Source: Hyphomicrobiales bacterium (GTDB lineage: Bacteria; Pseudomonadota; Alphaproteobacteria; Rhizobiales; Aestuariivirgaceae). From it: 15,106 bases of DNA. Location: positions 1 through 15,106 of the forward strand of contig JAIBJH010000034.1 of assembly GCA_020029455.1 (NCBI GenBank), written 5' to 3'. Every line of letters starts with the position of its first letter. Position 1 is the stretch's first letter. This document shows positions 7,275 through 12,625 of this stretch, piece after piece. The notes under the pieces are model-generated. The model saw nothing but the letters and a program-made list of their open reading frames with translations, ran no database searches and was not told where the DNA came from. The position numbers were made by a program, and so were the translations under genes.

Positions 7275-7772
7275 ATGTCATCGAAGAGTGGCGGAGCAAA
7301 AAAATCCAAAGGCGCGAGCGGCATCACCGTCAAGGGTGACAACCGCCGCGCCCGCTTCGACTATGAGCTGATCGAAACCTTTGAGGCGGGTATCGAGCTT
7401 GTCGGCTCGGAAGTGAAGTCGCTGCGCAACACCAGCGTCAATCTCGGCGAAAGCTACGCCGCCATGAAAGGCCAGGAACTCTTTCTCCTCAACTCCAACA
7501 TTCCGGAATATCGTGAGGCCAACCGCTTCAACCACGATCCCAAGCGCCCGCGCCGCTTGCTGCTTCATCGCAAACAGATCGACAAGCTGGCGGCAGGTGT
7601 CTTGCGCGATGGCCTGACGATTGTGCCACTCAAGATGTTCTTCAACACCAAAGGCAGGGTGAAAGTGGACATCGCCCTCGCCAAGGGCCGCAAGCTTCAC
7701 GACAAGCGCGAGAATATCAAGAGCAGAGATTGGGGCCGCGAAAAAGCGAGACTGCTCCGTGACGGCGGATGA
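7275..7772 (+). CDS. smpB: SsrA-binding protein SmpB
   Basis: SmpB binds tmRNA and delivers it to stalled ribosomes for trans-translation. The product is 165 aa, within the family range. After a basic leader of about 20 residues comes the core: RRARFDYELIETFEAGIEL, GSEVKSLRNTSVNLGESYA, then NRFNHDPKRPRRLLLHR and the C-terminal KGRKLHDKRE and DWGREKARLL, whose basic tail enters the decoding centre in the family. It starts one base after the dapA stop, so it is likely translationally coupled. The 3' end overlaps the GTG start of the next gene by 14 bp if that start is used. The dapA-smpB pair is common in rhizobial relatives. The ssrA gene itself is not in the window. Confidence 0.97.
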   Translation: MSSKSGGAKKSKGASGITVKGDNRRARFDYELIETFEAGIELVGSEVKSLRNTSVNLGESYAAMKGQELFLLNSNIPEYREANRFNHDPKRPRRLLLHRKQIDKLAAGVLRDGLTIVPLKMFFNTKGRVKVDIALAKGRKLHDKRENIKSRDWGREKARLLRDGG

Positions 7773-8262
7773 TCTGACAGGCATGGCCCTGCCTAAAATC
7801 GCGCTGCCTTCAACCGGCGGCGGCTTTGTTGATCCTTCCGGCTTTGAAGGCCTCGCCGCGCTCATCATTCATCCCTACACCGGAAACCCCGGCGTTGCCG
7901 ACCCACCGGGCTGGGATCACATCCCCGGCGCTCATGGTTCAACGCCGCAACTGCTCACCTATCGCGCCCTTCGCGCAGAATTTGAAAAACGCGGCGTAAC
8001 CCTCTGTGGCATAAGCCTTCTTTCACCGGATTGGCAACAGGAATTCGTCCAGAGGACAAGCCTTACCTTCGATCTTCTTTCCGACGCTGGATGGAAACTC
8101 ACCTCTGCATTGCAGCTCGAGACTTTTGCCGCCGGTGATCGCGCCTTCCTGCGCCGCCGCACGCTTCTGACAAGAAATGGCACGATCATTCTGGACAGGC
8201 GCCATGTTGATCCGCCGGATGGCGATGCAACAGCAGTGCTCAAGTGGCTTGTGGACGCATGA
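7759..8262 (+). CDS. Peroxiredoxin-fold protein lacking the catalytic cysteine
   Basis: Predicted 167-aa AhpC/TSA-like (thioredoxin-fold) protein. The sequence follows a peroxiredoxin subfamily I recall as having the active-site motif GARGCTPQSC. Here the same place reads GAHGSTPQLL, so the peroxidatic Cys is Ser61 and the second Cys is Leu66. The flanks are well kept: HPYTGNPG (38-45), GWDHIPG (51-57), GISLLSPDWQQEF, and LTFDLLSDAGWKLTSAL. The only cysteine is Cys83 in TLCGIS, which is not at an active-site position. A normal peroxidase reaction is therefore not expected; a binding, chaperone or regulatory role is possible but unproven. The reading frame is intact. The GTG at 7759 overlaps smpB by 14 bp; an ATG at 7783 is the alternative start. 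Its end overlaps folK by four bases (ATGA). Confidence 0.85.
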   Translation: MTADDLTGMALPKIALPSTGGGFVDPSGFEGLAALIIHPYTGNPGVADPPGWDHIPGAHGSTPQLLTYRALRAEFEKRGVTLCGISLLSPDWQQEFVQRTSLTFDLLSDAGWKLTSALQLETFAAGDRAFLRRRTLLTRNGTIILDRRHVDPPDGDATAVLKWLVDA

Positions 8263-8750
8263 TCCTCATTGCCCTTGGCAGCAATCTTACAGGTCCCTGG
8301 GGCACACCGCACCAGACGCTTTTGCGAGCGCTGGAGGACATGCCGCACCATAACATCCGTATACAGAGCATTTCGCACCTGCAAGAAACGAAGCCCTTCG
8401 GTGTCACCAATCAGCCCAATTTCGTGAATGCCGTTGCCCTCGTTGAAACAGCACTTGCACCAGAAACCTTGATGCGTGCTCTGCACATGATCGAGCGCAA
8501 GGCGGGCAGGGTGCGCCGCAAGCGCTGGGGGCCGCGCACCCTTGATCTTGATCTCATTGATTACCACGGCCTCGTCCGCAAACCGGCCCGTACCAGCATC
8601 AAGCCACTCACGTTGCCCCACCCCGGCATTAACGAAAGAACCTTCGTTCTCGAGCCGCTTGTTGAAATTGCCCCGCGCTGGCGCCATCCTGTAACGCGCG
8701 AGCTCGCCGCGGTAACGCTCCGGAAACTATACCGCTTAAAGCGGGGTTAA
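8259..8750 (+). CDS. folK: 2-amino-4-hydroxy-6-hydroxymethyldihydropteridine pyrophosphokinase (HPPK)
   Basis: FolK transfers pyrophosphate from ATP to the hydroxymethylpterin in folate synthesis, in the cytoplasm. The product is 163 aa, the usual length. Motifs seen are ALGSNL at the start, ETKPFGVTNQPNFVNAV (pterin loop, 43-59), RWGPRTLDLDLIDY (89-102) with the Mg-binding Asp96 and Asp98, and LPHPGINERTFVLEPLVEIAP near the C-terminus. The ATG overlaps the preceding TGA as ATGA, so this start was preferred to the in-frame GTG at 8244. It is the last gene of the dapA operon. Its final codons contain a CtrA-type box, listed separately. folB and folP are not in the window. Confidence 0.96.
   Translation: MILIALGSNLTGPWGTPHQTLLRALEDMPHHNIRIQSISHLQETKPFGVTNQPNFVNAVALVETALAPETLMRALHMIERKAGRVRRKRWGPRTLDLDLIDYHGLVRKPARTSIKPLTLPHPGINERTFVLEPLVEIAPRWRHPVTRELAAVTLRKLYRLKRG
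8736..8750. promoter_or_regulatory. Possible CtrA box TTAA-N7-TTAA upstream of the L,D-transpeptidase gene
   Basis: TTAA (8736-8739), seven bases, then TTAA (8747-8750) matches the gapped consensus of the alphaproteobacterial cell-cycle regulator CtrA. It lies in the last codons of folK, 110 bp upstream of the transpeptidase ATG. CtrA controls many envelope genes in this class, so the target makes sense, but no binding is shown. The bases also form part of an inverted repeat (CCGCTT and AAGCGG, 8732-8744). Confidence 0.35.
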
Positions 8751-8789
8751 GCGCAAACCGGGCACAATTGCGGCGAAGCTTTCGCGCCA

Positions 8790-8836
8790 GAGCAAATTCC
8801 GGCCAAGTTGCAGACTTGGCCGATAAGAGTTTGCTC
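8790..8836 (+). promoter_or_regulatory. Nested hairpin in the L,D-transpeptidase leader
   Basis: An inner perfect 8-bp stem GGCCAAGT (8801-8808) and ACTTGGCC (8814-8821) has a five-base loop TGCAG. It is enclosed by an outer 7-bp stem GAGCAAA (8790-8796) and TTTGCTC (8830-8836), with short unpaired sides of four and eight bases. The structure ends 24 bp before the transpeptidase ATG. No T tract follows, so it is not a standard terminator. It may be a structured 5' leader, the end of the folK message, or a binding site for a protein. Confidence 0.5.
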
Positions 8837-8860
8837 AAACATTTGAAAGCTGGGTGGGTC

Positions 8861-9499
8861 ATGCGTTTTCTTTTGTGTATCGGAATTGCAGCTGTGTTGG
8901 GTGGCCAGGCATTTGCCGCAAGCCTTCCCGGTGCCGAGTCCGTTGAAGTCTTTGGCGCCATGCAGGGCTCCACCCGAACGACGACGGGCTGGGTCAACAG
9001 GACGCCGGAGGAAACCTTCTTCACCTTCGATCACTCGCCGTCACTGTCTCATCTCAAAAGCGAAATCGTGCCATTCGAGCGCCCCATGCCGGCTGGCTCC
9101 ATTCTAGTGCAAACGAAGAAGCGCAAGCTCTTTTACGTGATAGGTGACGGCACGGCCGTTGAATATCCGGTGGGCGTCGGCAAGCAGGGCTTCACCTGGT
9201 CCGGCACCAACCAGATCACCCGCAAGGCCGAATGGCCAAGCTGGCACCCGCCACTCGCCATGATCGAACGTGAAGCGGAGAAGGGCAGGTATCTGCCCGA
9301 GATGATGGAAGGCGGTGAGGACAATCCCCTTGGTGCGCGCGCCCTTTACATCGGCAATACCGAGTATCGCATTCACGGCACAACCCAGCCCTGGAGCATC
9401 GGAAAAGCTGTCTCTTCCGGCTGCATTCGCATGCTCAATGAGCATGTCGTCGATCTCTATGACCGGGTCGCCATGGGCGCGCTTGTAACGGTTGAGTAA
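8861..9499 (+). CDS. L,D-transpeptidase (YkuD family)
   Basis: Predicted 212-aa exported enzyme that makes 3-3 cross-links in peptidoglycan or attaches proteins to it. The ATG at 8861 was chosen because it starts a clear signal peptide (MRFLLCIGIAAVLGG, cleavage near AFAA); the open frame reaches 8768, but the extra 31 residues are basic and would cover the nested hairpin. The YkuD domain spans about 80-212: ILVQTKKRKLFYV, the conserved GGEDNPLGARALYIG (151-165), His172 in IHGT, SIG, and the catalytic SSGCIRM with Cys188. The stop codon lies in a 29-bp repeat found again at 11027. The convergent membrane-protein gene overlaps its 3' end by 43 bp. It is probably monocistronic. Weak GGTGGG lies before the ATG. 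Confidence 0.93.
   Translation: MRFLLCIGIAAVLGGQAFAASLPGAESVEVFGAMQGSTRTTTGWVNRTPEETFFTFDHSPSLSHLKSEIVPFERPMPAGSILVQTKKRKLFYVIGDGTAVEYPVGVGKQGFTWSGTNQITRKAEWPSWHPPLAMIEREAEKGRYLPEMMEGGEDNPLGARALYIGNTEYRIHGTTQPWSIGKAVSSGCIRMLNEHVVDLYDRVAMGALVTVE
9320..9337 (+). repeat. Internal transpeptidase segment matched in the downstream scar
   Basis: These six codons (DNPLGA) of the L,D-transpeptidase gene match 11017-11034 at 15 of 18 bases. The three differences are all at third codon positions. DNPLGA is part of a motif widely kept in YkuD proteins. Confidence 0.6.
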
Positions 9500-10161
9500 T
9501 CGGCGGACGCCTTTGAAGCACCGGGCGATACAGCCGCGGTGTCTTGGATACTCCCGTGCTTCCCAATCGGATTCGAAAGAAGAGCAAGTTGGGAATCGCG
9601 CCTCTTGAGATAGATGCGCACCAAGCGGGCAAGGCCATATTCATAAGCTGCAGCACCTAGATTGGCGCCGGCGAGGAAGATCATCGCCTCTTGGGCGGAG
9701 ACGAAATCGGTGAATGCAGCGGCGCTGAGTGCAGCAGCATAGTATGGCGCTTCTTTTGCCAGCTCGGTCAACACGTAGCCTGTATCTGCCGCGACGCGTT
9801 GAGCGCGCGAGCTCCAGTACCACTTACCCGCAAGATCGAAAGCCGCTTTCGACAGGACATTGGTGCTGGTTCCGTTATGTCTGAGCAGAGCCCAGTTGGC
9901 CCCTAGATTTGTGTGGAGACCCATCGCCCACACGACATAAGAGGCGGCGAGAAAGAGGGCTGCTGCGTGGAGCGAAACGCCGTTCAAGAGGCTTGAGGCG
10001 ACTAGCGCCAGACCAGCTCCGGATGCAACGAAATCAAGAGCGTAGGTCGAGACTGCCATCGCGGCGCAAGTGACGAGCCACCGGTTCCATTTGGTAAGGA
10101 TTAGGCCCAGTGCAAATTGGCGGCAGACCCCGGCAACAGCAGTAATCACAATAAGCCTCAT
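9457..10161 (-). CDS. Unrecognised multi-span membrane protein
   Basis: Predicted 234-aa protein that I do not recognise. Hydrophobic segments lie at about 27-46, 46-60, 64-82, 137-152 and 157-175, so four or five membrane spans are likely. Between them is a polar stretch with GKWYWSSRAQRVAADTGY (112-129). Residues 188-234 are a polar tail. Its last 14 residues (DYSTVTSAPMATRS) are encoded antisense to the end of the L,D-transpeptidase gene, so the C-terminus may be a by-product of the junction there. The ATG at 10161 has no ribosome binding site, because an operator occupies that place. A GTG at 10149 has TGAGG six bases upstream and is a good alternative start. The gene is divergent from a TetR-type regulator that probably represses it. 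An export or stress role is a guess from that pairing. Confidence 0.7.
   Translation of the reverse strand: MRLIVITAVAGVCRQFALGLILTKWNRWLVTCAAMAVSTYALDFVASGAGLALVASSLLNGVSLHAAALFLAASYVVWAMGLHTNLGANWALLRHNGTSTNVLSKAAFDLAGKWYWSSRAQRVAADTGYVLTELAKEAPYYAAALSAAAFTDFVSAQEAMIFLAGANLGAAAYEYGLARLVRIYLKRRDSQLALLSNPIGKHGSIQDTAAVSPGASKASADYSTVTSAPMATRS
9474..9502 (+). repeat. Direct repeat, copy A (end of the L,D-transpeptidase gene)
   Basis: This 29-bp stretch holds the last codons GALVTVE, the TAA and three more bases. It recurs at 11027-11055 with 26 of 29 identities. The mismatches at 9478, 9490 and 9496 are all synonymous third-position changes. Confidence 0.85.
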
Positions 10162-10168
10162 AGATTAC

Positions 10169-10186
10169 GTACATACGGTCCGTATG
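10169..10186. promoter_or_regulatory. TetR-type operator 1 (palindrome)
   Basis: CATACGG-T-CCGTATG (10172-10186) is a perfect inverted repeat with 7-bp arms. The wider 18-bp box starting GTACATAC recurs at 10229-10246. This copy lies eight bases upstream of the membrane-protein ATG, where bound repressor should block its transcription. Confidence 0.75.
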
Positions 10187-10228
10187 CTAAAAACTATTGC
10201 CAGACTGCCGATGAGTCAAGCAATTTGT

Positions 10229-10246
10229 GTACATACCGTACGCACG
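10229..10246. promoter_or_regulatory. TetR-type operator 2
   Basis: This 18-bp box matches operator 1 at 14 of 18 positions in the same orientation (shared core GTACATAC-GT-CG-A-G). It is a poorer palindrome than operator 1. The two boxes begin 60 bp apart. This copy ends 13 bp before the TetR start codon, which suggests autoregulation. Confidence 0.7.
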
Positions 10247-10259
10247 AAAGAGGGGTGCA

Positions 10260-10994
10260 ATGCCAAGCGAAATCAAGCGCAGAAGGTCAACTCTTCCAAG
10301 GGCAGAGGCCCGCAAGCACTTTGTGGAGGAGGGCGAGCTCGTCGTGCTCGAACAGATTCGAAAGGATGCCATCCGGCTCGACAAACGCCTGATTGCCATT
10401 GGCCCCTTTGCCCGCCTCGAAGCCGGTACGGTCGCTGCCCGCGAGCAGAAAACGCGGGGCGCTGTGACAAACCTGTTCGGGAGTCAGGCGTCGTTCCAAG
10501 CCGAGACGATGGCGCTGGCTCTGATGGCGAGCCACTGGCTCGAAGAGATTGTCTACCCTGCGGTGGCAGAATACCAGACGGCTGAGGAGTGGGTCGACGC
10601 CTTCTTCGCCGGCCAGTCGGCGCGCGGGCCGCAGCATGGTTCTGAGCCATCGATCAACTACGCCTTCGTCTGGACCTTGTGGCTCAGCGCCGTTCCCTAC
10701 GGTTTGTGGAGTGAAACCATCAGCCGTCCGAGCCTTGAAGAGCATGTCATGTGGGTTAAACAGCTGGAGGGCGTGTTTGAAGGGGCCCTTCACCGCTATG
10801 GAATGCGGATGCGGCAAGGCGTGACGACCGCCGATCTCGCCACTGCTGTTGCAGCCTTGATAGAGGGCGTCTGGCTCAACCAGTGCCTGACCACTCACCA
10901 TCCTCTTGATCGCTCGCTTTCGATCGACGCGGTTCTGCGGCGATCCGGCCTCATGCTCTGGCGCGGTGCCACTGAGGCTGCGGACCAGGGGTGA
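10260..10994 (+). CDS. TetR/AcrR-type transcriptional regulator
   Basis: Predicted 244-aa repressor. Residues 1-22 are a basic leader (KRRRS, PRAEARKH). The DNA-binding helix-turn-helix lies at about 46-80, within IGPFARLEAGTVAAREQKTRGAVTNLFGSQASFQ, where FARLEAG, VAAREQ, GAVTNLFGSQ follow the order of a TetR HTH in variant form (LFGSQASF for the usual YHFxSKEEL). The rest, about 85-244, is a helical ligand and dimer domain with many Trp (WVDAF, WTLWLSAVPYGLW, EGVWLNQCL). The ATG at 10260 has AGAGGGG just upstream and was preferred to the TTG at 10227, which would overlap the operator. The gene is divergent from the membrane protein across two operators, so it probably represses that gene and itself. 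The ligand is unknown. Confidence 0.82.
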   Translation: MPSEIKRRRSTLPRAEARKHFVEEGELVVLEQIRKDAIRLDKRLIAIGPFARLEAGTVAAREQKTRGAVTNLFGSQASFQAETMALALMASHWLEEIVYPAVAEYQTAEEWVDAFFAGQSARGPQHGSEPSINYAFVWTLWLSAVPYGLWSETISRPSLEEHVMWVKQLEGVFEGALHRYGMRMRQGVTTADLATAVAALIEGVWLNQCLTTHHPLDRSLSIDAVLRRSGLMLWRGATEAADQG

Positions 10995-10995
10995 T

Positions 10996-11052
10996 ATGCG
11001 AACTCGTGCTTGTAGTGACAATCCGCTGGGGGCGCTTGTAACCGTTGAATAA
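10996..11052 (+). pseudogene. Fossil 3' fragment of an L,D-transpeptidase gene
   Basis: An 18-codon frame reads MRTRACSDNPLGALVTVE and stops at TAA. The part from 11017 joins codons for DNPLGA (transpeptidase residues 154-159) to LVTVE and the stop (208-212). Against the intact gene, the twelve codons including the stop differ at six bases, all at third positions. The join lies at GGNGCGC, present in the intact gene at 9332-9338 and 9476-9482, so an in-frame loss of 144 bp by recombination at this near-repeat explains it. The first seven codons do not match the transpeptidase. The ATG lies one base after the TetR stop and is probably chance. Confidence 0.6.
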
Positions 11053-11055
11053 TCG
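11027..11055 (+). repeat. Direct repeat, copy B
   Basis: Second copy of the 29-bp transpeptidase gene end (26 of 29 identities with 9474-9502), ending in the same TAATCG. Sequence after the repeat is unrelated to that after copy A. Confidence 0.85.
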
Positions 11056-11074
11056 CTTACCAAGCCGCTTAACG

Positions 11075-11090
11075 CTAACTGCCTCTTAAC
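11075..11090. promoter_or_regulatory. CtrA-like box upstream of the nlpD-like gene
   Basis: CTAA (11075-11078), seven bases, then TTAAC (11086-11090) is one mismatch from the CtrA consensus TTAA-N7-TTAAC. A further TTAAC lies at 11069-11073. The box is 52 bp upstream of the ATG at 11143. NlpD-like proteins act in cell division, a process CtrA controls in alphaproteobacteria, so the site is plausible but unproven. Confidence 0.3.
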
Positions 11091-11142
11091 TTCCTTCCGC
11101 CATGATCGACGCACCATCGCGTGTGTGTTGCGGAGTTTGCGT

Positions 11143-12564
11143 ATGCGTTCCTATCTTGTTCGCGGCCTGGCGGGCCGCGTAGTGTCACGTTCCTTGTTGA
11201 CGGCAGCCGCCGCCGCATTGCTGGCCGGCTGTTCAGGCTCGATTGAGCGCTTCAACAAGCAGGCCTACGAAAATCCCTCTGACGCTGATCCTGTTTACAC
11301 GGCTTCCGTTCCCAAGCCCAAGAAGCTCAAGCGTCCGGTTTATTCCGAGCCCGATTACAGCATTGCCACCGACGAAGAGCAGATCACCGAAAGCCCGGTG
11401 AAGCGTGCCACCATTCCGCAAACGAAGAGCTACAACTACGCGGATGCCTACACCAAGCCTTCCTACAAGAAGCCCAGGTACGTAGCTCCCGTTGAGGAAA
11501 GCTATGACGACGCAAGCTATGAGGCTCCGGCACCTGCACCCATCAAGCGCAAGAAGATCTACGCCGAAGAGTCCTACGACACTGGCTCTATGGAAGCCGT
11601 CAACGGCCGCGTGACTGTTGGTCCCGGCATGACGCTCTATTCAATCGCCAGAACCAATGGCGTCACGGTGCAAGACGTTGCCGACGCCAACAACATGGTC
11701 GAACCCTACATGGTGATGACCGGGCAGACGCTTCGCATTCCTTCTGCAGGCGCAGACATCGCTTCCGATGAACCCGTAGCAAAGCCTAAGAAATCCAAGC
11801 GCGGCATCACTCACACAGTTGATGAAGGTGAAACGCTCTATTCGCTGGGCCGCAAATATGGCGTGTCTCCCTTCGTGATCGCGGATGCCAATGGCATGAC
11901 CGCCAAGGAAGGTCTTGCGATCGGCCAGAAGATCCGCATTCCGGGCGCTACCCGGCAAGTGGCAGCTGCTGAACCGGTGGAAGAAGAGATTGCAGCGCCT
12001 ACGCCAATCAAGAAGAAGAAAGCACCGCTCGCTCTGCCTGAGGAGGAAGAGACAGCCCAGGCCGATGCTGATGAAGAACAAGCCATCGGCGAAACTAAAA
12101 CGGCCACGGCGAAAAAGACTGTTGTGGAGGAAGAGCCCGAGCAGCAGGCCTCAGCGCCGAGCGCTGTCAATGGCCTCACCCTGCGCTGGCCGGTCAAGGG
12201 CAAGGTCATCTCGACCTTCGGCAACAAGCCTAACGGCCTCAAGAATGAAGGCATCAACATTGCTGTGCCGGAAGGAACGGAAGTACGCGCCGCGGGCGCC
12301 GGTGTTGTCGCCTATGCTGGCAACGAGCTCAAGGGCTACGGCAATCTTGTGTTGATCCGCCATCCCGGTGGTTACGTAACGGCCTATGCCCACGCCAAGT
12401 CTTTGAAGGTGAAGCGCGGCGATCAGGTCAAGCGTGGCGATATCATCGCGCTCGCAGGTCAGACAGGTGCGGTGAATAGTCCGCAACTCCACTTCGAAGT
12501 ACGCAAAGGCGCAACAGCTCTTGATCCGCTGAAGTTCGTAACCTCGGCGACCGCTTCAAACTGA
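11143..12564 (+). CDS. nlpD: NlpD/DipM-like lipoprotein with two LysM domains and degenerate M23 domain
   Basis: Predicted 473-aa lipoprotein that likely activates cell-wall amidases during division. The ATG at 11143 has GGAG seven bases upstream and was preferred to the TTG at 11125, which overlaps that site. A signal peptide ends in the lipobox LAGC, with Cys30 as lipidated residue. Residues 40-150 form a basic, Tyr/Pro-rich stretch (SYKKPRY, PIKRKKIY). LysM domains lie at 155-200 and 223-267. An acidic and Lys-rich linker follows. Residues 345-465 are an M23/LytM domain. Its zinc-site motif HxGxD reads NEGIN (Asn368, Asn372) and the final HxH reads QLH (448-450); only His417 and His450 remain. 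As in E. coli NlpD and EnvC, peptidase activity is not expected. Neighbours DUF815, yajC and secD are a common alphaproteobacterial context. Confidence 0.9.
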   Translation: MRSYLVRGLAGRVVSRSLLTAAAAALLAGCSGSIERFNKQAYENPSDADPVYTASVPKPKKLKRPVYSEPDYSIATDEEQITESPVKRATIPQTKSYNYADAYTKPSYKKPRYVAPVEESYDDASYEAPAPAPIKRKKIYAEESYDTGSMEAVNGRVTVGPGMTLYSIARTNGVTVQDVADANNMVEPYMVMTGQTLRIPSAGADIASDEPVAKPKKSKRGITHTVDEGETLYSLGRKYGVSPFVIADANGMTAKEGLAIGQKIRIPGATRQVAAAEPVEEEIAAPTPIKKKKAPLALPEEEETAQADADEEQAIGETKTATAKKTVVEEEPEQQASAPSAVNGLTLRWPVKGKVISTFGNKPNGLKNEGINIAVPEGTEVRAAGAGVVAYAGNELKGYGNLVLIRHPGGYVTAYAHAKSLKVKRGDQVKRGDIIALAGQTGAVNSPQLHFEVRKGATALDPLKFVTSATASN

Positions 12565-12585
12565 ATTATTGACGGCCCTGCAAGC

Positions 12586-12619
12586 AAAGCCCGGTGCTCG
12601 AAGGCGAACACCGGGCTTT
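12586..12619. terminator. Terminator between nlpD-like and DUF815 genes
   Basis: A perfect 11-bp stem AAAGCCCGGTG (12586-12596) and CACCGGGCTTT (12609-12619) with a 12-base loop lies between two convergent genes, 21 bp after the nlpD-like stop and six bp before the end of the DUF815 gene. The stem ends in TTT on both strands, so it can act in both directions, though the T tracts are short. Confidence 0.8.
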
Positions 12620-12625
12620 GACTAT

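Larger units (their letters stand above)
9503..11016. other. Two-gene segment between an intact transpeptidase gene and its fossil
   Basis: This 1.5-kb segment carries the membrane protein and TetR genes. On the left it touches the intact L,D-transpeptidase end (repeat A). On the right it meets a twelve-codon remnant of a transpeptidase gene (11017-11052, containing repeat B). The layout fits a laterally gained module that came with, or inserted beside, a transpeptidase gene. No integrase, transposase or terminal inverted repeat is present, so the mechanism is open. The boundaries are approximate. Confidence 0.5.

Noticed and set aside
6407..7342. 311-aa open frame on the minus strand
   Set aside because: It is antisense to dapA, which has all its active-site residues; the frame is a by-product of GC-rich codon use and its protein has no recognisable features.
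7959..8687. 242-aa open frame on the minus strand
   Set aside because: It covers parts of the peroxiredoxin-like gene and folK in antisense; both have strong family motifs on the plus strand.
8768..8860. 31-residue N-terminal extension of the L,D-transpeptidase
   Set aside because: It would place basic residues before the signal peptide and run through the nested hairpin; the ATG at 8861 gives a normal signal peptide.
10287..11117. 276-aa open frame on the minus strand
   Set aside because: It is antisense to the TetR gene. Its DYSTVTSAP stretch only reflects repeat B read backwards, though it helped to spot the repeat.
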